DNA of 51,127 bases from Gemmatimonadota bacterium (GTDB lineage Bacteria > Gemmatimonadota > Gemmatimonadetes > Gemmatimonadales > Gemmatimonadaceae). The stretch is from assembly GCA_025359135.1 (NCBI GenBank), contig JANYHJ010000228.1:1-51127 (forward strand), written 5' to 3'. A program made the translations under genes and the position numbers. Below the pieces are notes generated by a model. It ran no database searches. It was not told the origin of the DNA and worked only from the letters and a program-made list of their open reading frames with translations. Of this stretch, positions 24,216 to 32,647 are shown in pieces. The first letter of the stretch is position 1. Every line of letters starts with the position of its first letter.

Positions 24216-26641
24216 CCCACGAGCCGCCGGTGCACGATGCCCGGCGGCCGGCGACGATGAGCGCGGCGCGCACCTCCGCCCTCATCGTCGCGATCCCGAC
24301 GTCGCTCGCGCTGCTCGCGGCGCTGCGCTTTCCGTTCACGGCCAGTCCCGGTGCCGCGGGTGCACAACTCCTCGCTGTCGTGGGTGGCCTCGCGCTTGCG
24401 TTCGCGATGGCGCAGCGCGCGAGTGCGCGCGGCCCGCGCGGTTTCCGCGCCGACGCGCGCTGGGGCGCCGCTGCCGCGATGATGATGACCGCCGTCTGGG
24501 CGCTCGCCAGCCTCGCGAGCGAAGCACTGCGCCCGGCGTGCGGGAACAGCAAGGGGCTCGCGCCCTTCATCGTGCTCGCGGTGCCCGTGCTCCTGCTGCA
24601 GGGCGCGCTCGGCGCCTGGATCGGCCGACTCACCGGGCGAGCGCGCACCGCGCTGCTCGTCACCATGCTCGTGGAGTTGCTGGCGATGCTCGCGCTCGTG
24701 GTCGGCTTCTATCTCGACCCGACCTGGCGCATCGTCAGTCACCTCTTCGTCGCCATCAACACGGAACAGATCTGGGGCTCCGCGGCGCCCGACGGCGTCG
24801 AGACATACCGCGCGGCGACGCTCTGTTTCGCCCTCGCACTCGCCGCATTCGGCGACGCTCTCTTTCCGGGGCGCGAACCGGGTGAATCACGGCATCGGCG
24901 TCGCGCGTGGCTCGTCGGCGCTCTGCTGCTCGTGACCGGACTCACGGTCGACCGTGCCGTGCGACCGATCGTCGCGCCGACGCACGCGGACCTGGAGCGC
25001 GCCTACTCGATGACCAAGTCGCGCGGCCCGCTCACGATGCACGCCGATCCGCTCGCGGTGCGCGCGTCCGACCTCGACGTCATGCTCGCCGAGGGGATGC
25101 TCTGGCTCCAACGCATCGACGTGCGACTCGACCAACGTCCGCAGCGGACCATTCACGTCTGGGTGCATGCCACCGCCGCCGACAAGCTGCGCTGGACCGG
25201 CGCCTCGCGCGCCGACTTCGCGCTGCCATGGCGACACGAAGTTCACGTGCGCGTGGGCGGCGCCCAGCACCACACGCTCGGCCATGAGCTCGTGCACGTG
25301 ATCGCCGGCGAAGCGCTCACGACGCCCTTCCACACACCGAGCGTGTGGATCGTGGGACAGCGGCCGGCGCTCATCGAGGGGCTCGCGGTCGCGATCACGC
25401 CGGAGCTCAAGCGCTCCGATGCGCTCACCGTGCTGGAAGAAGCGGCCGCGCTCACCCGCATCGGGCGCGCGCCGGATCCCGAACGACTGTTCGACGGATT
25501 GGCATTCCTCGCGGAGTCGCACCAGGGGGCCTATGCTCTCGCTGGCGCGACGTTGGGCAAACTCGCTGAATCCCGCAACGACCGCGGCGCCACGCTGCGC
25601 GCCGTCTACGCCACGGGCTCGGTGGCCGGCGCACTCGGCTCCGACGACAAGGCGCAGGAGTTCTTCGACTCCTTCCGCGCCAAGCTCAAGTCGCTGCCGC
25701 TGCCCGATGGCGCGTTGAGCGAAGTCACGGAGCAGTTCAGCGAACCTTCCACCCTCACGGCCACCTGCCGCGAGGCGGACGGCGGTCGCGCGCGCCGCGC
25801 CCGCCTCCTGGCGCGGAGCGGCGCACTCACCGAAGCCATCGCTGCGGCCGGCGACCGCAGCTTCGCGACGCTTGTCGACCTGGCGGCCGAGACCCGCGCT
25901 GTCGGAGACACGGCGCATTTCCCCACGCTCGCGCGCGCCATGCTGGCGGTGCCGGACAGCATGTCGATCGCGAACCGTGCGCTCACAGCTGGCGAGCTCT
26001 TCTGGCTTGCTGACAGCGCCGATGCGGCGCGTACGGCGTGGCGCGCAGCACCACGCTCCGCCGCATCGCCGGCACTCGCACGCGCGCTGCTCGCGCGCAC
26101 GATCCTTGCGGGCGCCGTCGCGTCTCACGCGAAGGATTCGCCGATGGCGCGCGCTGCGATCACGATGCTGTTGCGCGGCAGCATCGTCGGCTCAGGCGCC
26201 GAAGCGCTTGACGTGGCGCGTGCCCTCGATGCGCTCGACGTGGCCGCCGCGTCCGCTCCCTCGCGCGCGGGCAGCGACACGGTGCGCAGCCTCGCGCGCT
26301 ACCTGCTCGCGCGCCGCATGTGGATCCTCGGCCGAACCGATGCGGCCGTGCCGATGCTCGAGCGCGTGCTCCGCGAGGACGCGCTACCAGCGCCGTTCAT
26401 CGCCGAGGCGACGCTCATGCAGGTGCGTGCGCTGGCGTCGGTCGGTCGGGCCGCCGATGCGCGCCTCGTGCGACTCCGTCCAGAGCTCAACCACGCGCGG
26501 GCTGCCATGGCGCTGGAACTCAAGGATCTGTTCGAACGCGCCGAACGCGCGGCCGCCGCACCGCCGCGACCACGCCTCGTCACCGCGACCACCAACCCCG
26601 CATGGGCCGACCGCATGTTGCTCACGCCGTTCGAGCCATAG
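24212..26641 (+). CDS. Membrane-anchored HExxH metalloprotease-like protein
   Basis: An 809-residue protein. Residues about 15-255 contain roughly six hydrophobic segments. A soluble domain follows with HTLGHELVHVIAGE (HExxH at residues 358-362) and PALIEGLAVAI (Glu389), the spacing of gluzincin or Peptidase MA-like zinc proteases. The C-terminal half (residues 420-800) is Ala/Arg-rich and helical, with a TPR-like look (FNHARAAMALELKDLF-type segments near the end). It is coupled by GTGA to the M20 gene. I do not recognise an exact family; the combination of polytopic N-terminus, gluzincin domain and helical tail is uncommon. Confidence 0.7.
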   Translation: MTHEPPVHDARRPATMSAARTSALIVAIPTSLALLAALRFPFTASPGAAGAQLLAVVGGLALAFAMAQRASARGPRGFRADARWGAAAAMMMTAVWALASLASEALRPACGNSKGLAPFIVLAVPVLLLQGALGAWIGRLTGRARTALLVTMLVELLAMLALVVGFYLDPTWRIVSHLFVAINTEQIWGSAAPDGVETYRAATLCFALALAAFGDALFPGREPGESRHRRRAWLVGALLLVTGLTVDRAVRPIVAPTHADLERAYSMTKSRGPLTMHADPLAVRASDLDVMLAEGMLWLQRIDVRLDQRPQRTIHVWVHATAADKLRWTGASRADFALPWRHEVHVRVGGAQHHTLGHELVHVIAGEALTTPFHTPSVWIVGQRPALIEGLAVAITPELKRSDALTVLEEAAALTRIGRAPDPERLFDGLAFLAESHQGAYALAGATLGKLAESRNDRGATLRAVYATGSVAGALGSDDKAQEFFDSFRAKLKSLPLPDGALSEVTEQFSEPSTLTATCREADGGRARRARLLARSGALTEAIAAAGDRSFATLVDLAAETRAVGDTAHFPTLARAMLAVPDSMSIANRALTAGELFWLADSADAARTAWRAAPRSAASPALARALLARTILAGAVASHAKDSPMARAAITMLLRGSIVGSGAEALDVARALDALDVAAASAPSRAGSDTVRSLARYLLARRMWILGRTDAAVPMLERVLREDALPAPFIAEATLMQVRALASVGRAADARLVRLRPELNHARAAMALELKDLFERAERAAAAPPRPRLVTATTNPAWADRMLLTPFEP

Positions 26642-26677
26642 CCCGGCGCGCGCGGCGCGTGGGGGACTCGCGCGCGA

Positions 26678-27217
26678 CTACTTCTGCTTGCCGTACTTGG
26701 CCGTGTAGCGCGTAATGCTCTCCATCACGATGCGCGCGGCCACGTCGCTCTTCTCCCACCCGATGATCTGCATGCGCTTCCCTTCCAGGTCCTTGTAGAT
26801 CTGGAAGAAGTGCTCGACTTCCTTGAGGTAGTGGGCCGGCAGGTCGGCGATGTCGTAGTACTCCTCGTGGTACGGATCGCGCACGGGCACGCCGAGGATC
26901 TTGTCGTCGGGCTCGCCGCGGTCGAGCAGCTTGAGCACGCCGATCGGACGCACCTCGATGAGGCACCCCGGAAAGGTCGGCTCGTTGACGTGCACGAGCA
27001 CGTCGAGCGGATCGCCGTCCTCGTGCAGCGTCTGCGGCACGAAGCCGTAGTCGCCCGGATAGTGCACCGCGGAATACAGCACGCGGTCGAGCTTGATCAG
27101 CCCCGTCTCCTTGTCGAGCTCGTACTTGTTGCGGCTGCCCTTCGGAATCTCGACGACCGTCGTGAGGACGTCCGGCGGATGCGAACCGGGAGGAACGTCG
27201 TGCCAGGCGTTGATCAT
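26678..27217 (-). CDS. ppa: Inorganic pyrophosphatase (soluble family I)
   Basis: Cytosolic enzyme that hydrolyses pyrophosphate to phosphate and so pulls biosynthetic reactions forward. 179 residues, normal length. The start of the fold is VVEIPKGSRNKYELD. The signature D-x-D-P-x-D is present in HEDGDPLDVLVHV, preceded by YPGDYGFVPQT; VRDPYHEEYYDI and YKDLEGKRMQI are further active-site segments. Start ATG at 27217. It is convergent with the metalloprotease gene (36 bp gap). HipA ends 42 bp upstream on the same strand. Confidence 0.95.
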   Translation of the reverse strand: MINAWHDVPPGSHPPDVLTTVVEIPKGSRNKYELDKETGLIKLDRVLYSAVHYPGDYGFVPQTLHEDGDPLDVLVHVNEPTFPGCLIEVRPIGVLKLLDRGEPDDKILGVPVRDPYHEEYYDIADLPAHYLKEVEHFFQIYKDLEGKRMQIIGWEKSDVAARIVMESITRYTAKYGKQK

Positions 27218-27259
27218 GGAGCGGGGCTCGGGGTTCTGGGGTTCGGATTCAAGTCTATA

Positions 27260-28513
27260 TCAAGAGGCGGTCTTGGACTGCGAGAGCGAGCCTCTCAGGC
27301 GCGCGATCTGTGCTTGGACTACGCGCTGCATGTTGCGCAGCAGGGGCAGGTCACCTATCGCGGCAACATTTGCTTCGCGGGCAGCGTCGAGCGATTGCTC
27401 CAGGTTTTCCGCGAGGCGGTCGCCCTGAACCCGAATGGCGTTCCAGCGCACCCCCAATACCTCGGCGAGCCGTTCCCAGTGCCGACGGCGCACGTACGCC
27501 AGTCGATATTCGCCGCCGATCGACATGGCCAGTTTCTTGAGACCGGGATACACGGCGGCACAGCTCATGTCGTAGATCGGCGAGAGGGAGATGCCGTCAT
27601 CGTAGTGCACGAACGACAGAGTCTTGGCATGTCCGTCCGTGCTGCCGACGAGAAACGACGCCAGCACCCAGTCCAGCAGTCTTGACACCTCGCTCGCCGG
27701 CACGGCCGAGAACGTTCGCAGGACCTTGGCCGCATCCGCGAGTCCGGGGCCTCCGTCCGACTGGTACTTGAAGGCGGGCTCGACGCCCATCGCCTGGCAC
27801 AGGTCTTCCTGATGCAGAAGGGCGATGCCGCCACCGTCACGCGCCTCCACACGATCGAATCGTCGCACCACGATGACGCGTGGAGCCGTGGGCAACAGCT
27901 CGCTCTCCACGACGGGAAGTCCTGCGCGACGCAGAAGATCCAGCGTCACGTGTTCGTTGATCGAGAGATCCTTGTACGCTGGCGGCGCCCACTTCAGGAT
28001 GTGCGTGGTCGGTGCCCCCGGCTTCGGTCGCTGCCATCCAGCGTCTCCCTTGCGCAGCGCGAGCTTGTCCATGCCTCCGGGCAAGCTCAAGCGTCCGGCG
28101 CGCGTGACCGCGCGGCGCTCCACCGCTCCGTCATCCGATACCAACCGCGCGAAATCACGGTCACTCAGGTCCACGTAGCGCGCGACTCGGTCGGGAGCTT
28201 GCCCGTCTGGCCAGATGGAGACTGCCCCGGCACACTCCCCGCCGATGGCGCCGAGGAGCGGTCCCACCTGCCGGGAATCGAGCCGCAGCTCGGCGGCGAG
28301 GAGTCGGCGGTGTTCGTCTTCAGGGAGCAGGTTCGAGAAGTAGGGATGGGCCTGCTCGTTCTCGTAGGGTGCACGCCGCAGCGGAAGCCGCACCGAGAGT
28401 GGTCGGGACTCGGCGTCGCGAGTTCGGAAGGAATAGGTAAGTCGCAGGCGTGCGCGTTCGCTGCTGAGCTCGCCCGCGTGATGTGGACCGAAGAACACGG
28501 CGAAGCGTGCCAC
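27260..28513 (-). CDS. hipA: HipA-type serine/threonine kinase toxin
   Basis: Toxin kinase of a HipBA module, 417 residues from GTG at 28513. The N-terminal subdomain (residues 1-110) includes the HPYFSNLLPEDEHRRLLA segment typical of HipA. The glycine-rich loop is LPGGMDKLALR, where E. coli HipA has a similar Gly-x-x-Glu-Lys box. The catalytic loop is FLVGSTDGHAKTLSF (catalytic Asp in TDGH), and the metal-binding Asp lies in SPIYDMSCA. All kinase elements look intact. E. coli HipA phosphorylates glutamyl-tRNA synthetase; the target here is unknown. The hipB stop and hipA start share one base (TAGTG). Confidence 0.9.
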   Translation of the reverse strand: MARFAVFFGPHHAGELSSERARLRLTYSFRTRDAESRPLSVRLPLRRAPYENEQAHPYFSNLLPEDEHRRLLAAELRLDSRQVGPLLGAIGGECAGAVSIWPDGQAPDRVARYVDLSDRDFARLVSDDGAVERRAVTRAGRLSLPGGMDKLALRKGDAGWQRPKPGAPTTHILKWAPPAYKDLSINEHVTLDLLRRAGLPVVESELLPTAPRVIVVRRFDRVEARDGGGIALLHQEDLCQAMGVEPAFKYQSDGGPGLADAAKVLRTFSAVPASEVSRLLDWVLASFLVGSTDGHAKTLSFVHYDDGISLSPIYDMSCAAVYPGLKKLAMSIGGEYRLAYVRRRHWERLAEVLGVRWNAIRVQGDRLAENLEQSLDAAREANVAAIGDLPLLRNMQRVVQAQIARLRGSLSQSKTAS

Positions 28514-28791
28514 TATGTGCGGTCCGCAGGGGCCGCCCGTCGCCGCTCACGCGGACGAATCTCGACTTCGTAGCCCAGCCCCGCCACGATGGAGAGCAGC
28601 GCGCCTGCGGTTATCCCTCGCTTGGTCCGCATGCCGCGCTCCACCTCCGCCAGCAGTCGAGGCGTCACGTCGAGCAGCGGGGCGGCAGCGCGAGCCGAGG
28701 CGAAGCCAGCGGCATGCCGCGCGGCGCGCACGAACGCGCCGAGCTGTGCCAGATCGTCCGGCGTGCGGAGCGTGATTCTCGTGGTCGGCAT
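28513..28791 (-). CDS. hipB: HipB-type antitoxin, XRE-family DNA-binding protein
   Basis: A 92-residue Cro/C1-type helix-turn-helix protein: LGAFVRAARHAAGFASARAA, LLDVTPRLLAEVERGMR and ITAGALLSIVAGLGYEVEI correspond to the HTH and dimerisation strand. As antitoxin it should bind HipA and repress the operon from palindromic operators, three of which lie upstream. The Arg-rich tail (RPRERRRAAPADRT) is probably flexible. ATG at 28791 has a purine-rich AAGGGGGG Shine-Dalgarno-like box that overlaps the nearest operator. Confidence 0.9.
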   Translation of the reverse strand: MPTTRITLRTPDDLAQLGAFVRAARHAAGFASARAAAPLLDVTPRLLAEVERGMRTKRGITAGALLSIVAGLGYEVEIRPRERRRAAPADRT

Positions 28792-28793
28792 GA

Positions 28794-28811
28794 ATACCCC
28801 CCTTAGGGTAT
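28794..28811. promoter_or_regulatory. hipBA operator O1
   Basis: ATACCC-N6-GGGTAT, a perfect 18-bp palindrome with a CCCTTA centre. It covers the likely ribosome-binding region of hipB, immediately upstream of its ATG. The half-site is shared with O2 and O3. Confidence 0.75.
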
Positions 28812-28841
28812 CCCGAAGCTAAGGGAGCCGGAGGGACCGCG

Positions 28842-28871
28842 CTAGTACCCCTTTTAGGGTATCTCGAGCAA
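28842..28871 (-). promoter_or_regulatory. Probable hipBA promoter
   Basis: On the minus strand TTGCTC (28871-28866) and TACTAG (28847-28842) are 18 bp apart, plausible -35 and -10 boxes. Operator O2 fills the spacer, so bound HipB would block RNA polymerase. Expected start is about 28835, giving a leader of roughly 45 bases. Confidence 0.45.
28845..28862. promoter_or_regulatory. hipBA operator O2
   Basis: GTACCC-N6-GGGTAT, an 18-bp palindrome with one mismatch at the outer base and a CTTTTA centre. Its midpoint is 51 bp from that of O1. It lies between the putative -35 and -10 boxes. Confidence 0.75.
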
Positions 28872-28894
28872 CGTACCGACCATTTCAGGCGGAA

Positions 28895-28912
28895 ATACCC
28901 TTTAAAGGGTGT
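28895..28912. promoter_or_regulatory. hipBA operator O3
   Basis: ATACCC-TTTAAA-GGGTGT, an 18-bp palindrome with one mismatch. Its midpoint is 50 bp from that of O2, so the three sites sit about five helical turns apart on one face of the DNA. It lies upstream of the putative -35 box, near the hemB stop. Confidence 0.72.
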
Positions 28913-28949
28913 CGTCCCGTCGCTGCCCGCATCGGGATACCGTCGTCGA

Positions 28950-29924
28950 TCACCCCAGTGCGCGCGCCGCGTCCACCGCGAAGTACGTGAGGATGAAGTC
29001 CGCGCCCGCACGCCGGATCCCCATCAACGATTCCATCATCACGCGGTCGCCATCGATCCAGCCCCGCTCGGCCGCCGCCTTGATCATCGCGAACTCGCCG
29101 CTTACCTGGTACGCGCCCGTCGGGTAGCCGGTCTCGGTCTTCACGCGGCGGATGATGTCGAGGTAGGGACCCGCCGGCTTCACCATCACGAGGTCCGCCC
29201 CCTCGCCCAAGTCCATGAAGACCTCGCGCATCGCCTCATCGGAGTTGGCCGGGTCCATCTGGTAGCCGCGCCGATCGCCACTCTTGGGCGTGCTCTCAGC
29301 CGCCTCGCGAAATGGGCCGTAGTAGCCGGACGCGTACTTGGCCGCGTAGGCGAGGATCGGCGTCTGGTCGAACCCCTCGCCGTCCAGCACCTCGCGAATG
29401 GCGCGCACGCGGCCGTCCATCATGTCGGAGGGCGCGACGATGTCCGCGCCGGCGCGCGCATGCGAGAGCGCCTCCTTCGCCAACAGTTCGAGCGACGCGT
29501 CGTTGTCGACCTCACCGTCATGCAGCAGTCCGCAGTGCCCGTGATCGGTGTACTCGCACATGCAGACATCCGTGATGACGAGCAGCTTGGGTGTCGCCTG
29601 CTTGAGCGCGCGCACCGCCTGCTGCACCGGGCCCGCGTCGTCCCAGCCGCTCGAGCCTGTCGCGTCCTTGTGCTCCGGGATGCCGAAGAGGATCACGCCG
29701 CCCACCCCCAGCGATTGCGCCAGCTCGGCGTCTTGCACGCACTCGTCCACCGACGTCTGGAAGACGCCGGGCATCGAGCCCACCGGCTCGCGCACCCCTC
29801 GACCCGGACGCACGAAGAGCGGCCAGATGAGCTGCGCCGGATCGAGGCGCGTCTCCTGCATGAGCGCGCGCAGCGCGGCGGTGCGGCGCATGCGGCGCGG
29901 ACGGTACTCGGGAAAGGCGGGCAT
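28950..29924 (-). CDS. hemB: Delta-aminolevulinic acid dehydratase (porphobilinogen synthase)
   Basis: Condenses two aminolevulinate molecules to porphobilinogen in heme synthesis. 324 residues from ATG at 29924 ([14 protein letters not shown]). The zinc cysteines are in [14 protein letters not shown], so this is a zinc-type enzyme. The active-site lysines are in [14 protein letters not shown] and [20 protein letters not shown] is the usual substrate-binding segment. It is the last gene of the minus-strand ccmABCD-hemDCB cluster, 70 bp after hemC, with the hipBA operator array beyond its end. Confidence 0.95.
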   Translation of the reverse strand: MPAFPEYRPRRMRRTAALRALMQETRLDPAQLIWPLFVRPGRGVREPVGSMPGVFQTSVDECVQDAELAQSLGVGGVILFGIPEHKDATGSSGWDDAGPVQQAVRALKQATPKLLVITDVCMCEYTDHGHCGLLHDGEVDNDASLELLAKEALSHARAGADIVAPSDMMDGRVRAIREVLDGEGFDQTPILAYAAKYASGYYGPFREAAESTPKSGDRRGYQMDPANSDEAMREVFMDLGEGADLVMVKPAGPYLDIIRRVKTETGYPTGAYQVSGEFAMIKAAAERGWIDGDRVMMESLMGIRRAGADFILTYFAVDAARALG

Positions 29925-29994
29925 CACGTCACGAAGAGAGGAGAGTGCTGCGTGCCGCCCACGCGCGCGGACCGCAACCGGATGAACGTTCTTG

Positions 29995-30927
29995 TCAGGC
30001 GTTCGTGCGCAACTCCGCGAGGATCTCGGCGCCACCCTCTTCGTGCAACCGCGCCGCCAGCGCGCGCCCCGCCGCCACGGCGTTGCCCGCGCCGATCGGC
30101 TCGCTGCCACGCAACACCCGTGTGCCGGCGAGGTTCGCGATCATGCCGTGCAGCACGAGGTCGTCGTGCCCGCTGCCGATGGCGAGCGCGCCGATCGGCA
30201 CCTGGCAGCCACCCTCGAGTGCCGCGAGAAAGGCCCGTTCGGCCGCCACTGCGCGCGACGTCGGCGCGTCGTCGAGCGCGCCGAAGATCGCCACGCTCGC
30301 AGCGTCATCGGCACGGACCTGGATCGCGATTGCGCCCTGCCCTGCCGCGGGCAACCAGCGCGGTGCGTCGAGGTACTCCACGATGCGCGTGCCGAGCCCG
30401 AGCCGCCGCAACCCGGCCGCCGCGAGAAAGGCCGCATCCACCTGGTGCTCGTCGATCTTCTTGAGGCGCGTGCCCACGTTGCCGCGAAGCTCCACCGCCA
30501 CGAGATCGGGACGCAGCGCCGACAGCTGCGCCTTGCGCCTCAGGCTCGACGATCCCACGCGCGCGCCCTCTGGCAACGTCATCAGCGTGTAGCGCGCCGA
30601 GTCCGCCGGCAGCACGAGCGCGTCGCGCGGATCTTCGCGCGCGAGCAGCGCGATGATGGTCAGTCCCGCCGGTGACGCCGTCGGCAGGTCCTTGAGCGAA
30701 TGCACGGCGCAGTCGGTGCGACCCGCGAGCAGGTCGTCCTCCAGCTCCTTCGTGAACAATCCCTTTTCGCCGATCTTGGAGAGCGGCTTGTCGAGCACGC
30801 GGTCGCCGACGGTGGTGTACGTGGTGAGTTCGCTCGTCACGCCACGCGCGGCCAGCAGCGCCTTCACCTGCTCAGCCTGCGCGAGCGCCAGTGCCGACGA
30901 CCGCGTGCCGATGCGCACCGTGGTCAT
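29995..30927 (-). CDS. hemC: Porphobilinogen deaminase (hydroxymethylbilane synthase)
   Basis: Polymerises four porphobilinogens into hydroxymethylbilane on a dipyrromethane cofactor. 310 residues from ATG at 30927 ([20 protein letters not shown]). The phosphate- and acidic-binding segments [22 protein letters not shown] and VHSLKDLPT are present. The cofactor cysteine lies in [11 protein letters not shown]. The start is 11 bp after the hemD stop, so hemD and hemC are co-translated. Confidence 0.95.
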   Translation of the reverse strand: MTTVRIGTRSSALALAQAEQVKALLAARGVTSELTTYTTVGDRVLDKPLSKIGEKGLFTKELEDDLLAGRTDCAVHSLKDLPTASPAGLTIIALLAREDPRDALVLPADSARYTLMTLPEGARVGSSSLRRKAQLSALRPDLVAVELRGNVGTRLKKIDEHQVDAAFLAAAGLRRLGLGTRIVEYLDAPRWLPAAGQGAIAIQVRADDAASVAIFGALDDAPTSRAVAAERAFLAALEGGCQVPIGALAIGSGHDDLVLHGMIANLAGTRVLRGSEPIGAGNAVAAGRALAARLHEEGGAEILAELRTNA

Positions 30928-30938
30928 GGCCGTGCCGC

Positions 30939-31724
30939 TCACTTGCGCACCGCCTGCGTGCACCACTTCTCGATTGCCGCCACCAACCCCTCCGACGAGT
31001 GTGGATCCGCCTCGCAGGCCACGGTGAGTCCCGCCGCAACCGCCGCTGCCGTCGTCACCGGCCCGATGCTCGCAACGGGCATGCATCCGGCGCCGACCCG
31101 TGCGCTCGAGAGCGCCGCCAGCACGCCGCGCACCACACTTGGCGCCGTCACCGTCACGAGGTCCACTGCCGACTGCGCGATCAGTGCGCCCAACGCGGCC
31201 TGCGCGGACTCATCGGGCACGGAACGATACACCGCGCACACCGTCACCACAGCGCCCACGGCGCGCAGCCGGTCGGGAAGCGTCGATCGCGCGCCTTCGG
31301 CGGCCGGAAAGAGCACGCGTGCACCCGGCGCGACACCGCGCGCCACGAGCGCATCGGCCAAGCCGTCCGCATCCTGCTGCGTCGCCACGACCTCTACGTG
31401 CACGCCGAGCGCGTCGAACGCCTGCGCGGTGGCGTCGCCCACCGCGGCTACGCGCACCCCGGCAGCGTCCAGCTGCTCCGCCAATGGTGAGGTGGTGCGC
31501 CAGCCAGACGCCGCCGGTGCCGAGGCAGCCAGGCGATCGGCCACGACGCGCACCGCGTTCGCGCTCGTCGCGCAGAACCAGGCCGTGCCCGGTAGCGCCG
31601 CGAGCGCAGCATCAAGCGGCGCCGCATCGAGCGGCTCGATCTTCGTGAGCGGCACCTGCTCCACCCACGCGCCACGATGCACCAGGCGCGCCGCCAATCC
31701 CGACACGTCGTCGGGGCGCGTCAC
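30939..31724 (-). CDS. hemD: Uroporphyrinogen-III synthase; true start probably upstream
   Basis: Cyclises hydroxymethylbilane to uroporphyrinogen III. 261 residues from the first ordinary start, GTG at 31724, but that start cuts off the first beta strand. In the same frame, directly upstream, lie LSAVAPLAGLRIAV residues that complete the family N-terminus before TRPDD. No ATG, GTG or TTG precedes them; a CTG at 31763 overlaps the ccmD stop (CTGA), like the ATGA/GTGA junctions elsewhere. The body shows CATSANAVRVV and VTVTAPSVVRGVL, which match the two-domain HemD fold. Sequence conservation is low in this family, so context with hemC supports the call. Confidence 0.82.
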   Translation of the reverse strand: MTRPDDVSGLAARLVHRGAWVEQVPLTKIEPLDAAPLDAALAALPGTAWFCATSANAVRVVADRLAASAPAASGWRTTSPLAEQLDAAGVRVAAVGDATAQAFDALGVHVEVVATQQDADGLADALVARGVAPGARVLFPAAEGARSTLPDRLRAVGAVVTVCAVYRSVPDESAQAALGALIAQSAVDLVTVTAPSVVRGVLAALSSARVGAGCMPVASIGPVTTAAAVAAGLTVACEADPHSSEGLVAAIEKWCTQAVRK

Positions 31725-31759
31725 GGCGATGCGCAGTCCCGCGAGGGGCGCGACGGCGC

Positions 31760-31900
31760 TCAGCGCCCCTCCACGCTCCGCTCGGCGAGCAGCCGCGCGC
31801 GAATGGCGCGTGCGCGCCAGAAGATCGAGACGATGTAGCCGCCGAGCACGATGGCCGTCGCGGCGTAGGCCAGCTCGAAGTAGATCGCGTTGTCCGGCAT
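31760..31900 (-). CDS. ccmD: CcmD-like small heme exporter protein
   Basis: A 46-residue single-helix membrane protein (MPDNAIYFELAYAATAIVLG; helix about residues 10-30) followed by a basic cytosolic tail (WRARAIRARLLAERS). Size, topology and place directly after ccmC match CcmD, which helps release heme-loaded CcmE from CcmABC. Its ATG overlaps the ccmC stop (TGATG) and its stop overlaps the proposed CTG start of hemD. Confidence 0.8.
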   Translation of the reverse strand: MPDNAIYFELAYAATAIVLGGYIVSIFWRARAIRARLLAERSVEGR

Positions 31901-32619
31901 CAGCGGCGCGCCTCGAGGTGCTCGAGCTCGGCGCGGTCCGTCGCGAGGCGATAGCGCGCGCGGAGCAGCCCGGCGAACAGCAGCGTGATGGCCGACATGC
32001 TGAAGACGAAGCTCACGAGCATCTCGTTCGGCATGGAGGGCGCCGACGGCTTGAGCACCACCGGCATCGGGTGCAGCGTGCGGAACAGGTACACGCTCAG
32101 GTGAATGAACGGCACCAGGCAGCCGGCGAGGATGCCGAGCACCGCACTGAAGCGCGCGCGTGCCTGCGGTTCCTCCACCGCTCCGCGCAGGATCTGGTAG
32201 CCGAGCAGCACGAACCAGAGGAAGAGCGACGACGTGAGCTTTGCGTCCCACGTCCAGAAGGCGCCCCAGATCGGACGGCCCCAGAGCGGACCCGTGATCA
32301 GCACCACCGTCATGAACGCGAGCCCGACTTCGGCGGATGCATCGGCCATGCGGTCGAGTCGCTCATCCTTGAGCCAGAGCCAGAGGCCGCTGCAGATGAA
32401 GACGAGGCCGCACGCCAGGTAAAGGGCCGTGAACGCCGAGGGGGCGTGGATGTAGAGAATCTTCTGCGCCATGCCCTGCGCGGCATCGGGTGGCGTGAAG
32501 AACGCGGCGCGCACGAGCGCCGCGATGAACGCGACGACGCCGAGCGTCAGCAGCGGATCGAGCGCAGGCGTCCTGATGCGGGGCGCCGTGAGCGGCGCGG
32601 GCTTGGCAGGTGACGTCAT
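31900..32619 (-). CDS. ccmC: Heme exporter/handling protein CcmC
   Basis: Six-helix membrane protein that passes heme to CcmE during cytochrome c maturation (system I). 239 residues from ATG at 32619. The tryptophan-rich WWD domain is clear: GPLWGRPIWGAFWTWDAKLT. The flanking heme-ligand histidines are in ILYIHAPSAF and FIHLSVYLFRTLHP. It lies between ccmB and ccmD in the usual order. Confidence 0.93.
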   Translation of the reverse strand: MTSPAKPAPLTAPRIRTPALDPLLTLGVVAFIAALVRAAFFTPPDAAQGMAQKILYIHAPSAFTALYLACGLVFICSGLWLWLKDERLDRMADASAEVGLAFMTVVLITGPLWGRPIWGAFWTWDAKLTSSLFLWFVLLGYQILRGAVEEPQARARFSAVLGILAGCLVPFIHLSVYLFRTLHPMPVVLKPSAPSMPNEMLVSFVFSMSAITLLFAGLLRARYRLATDRAELEHLEARR

Positions 32620-32647
32620 GACAGCGGGAAAGCTGGCGACGGGAGGC

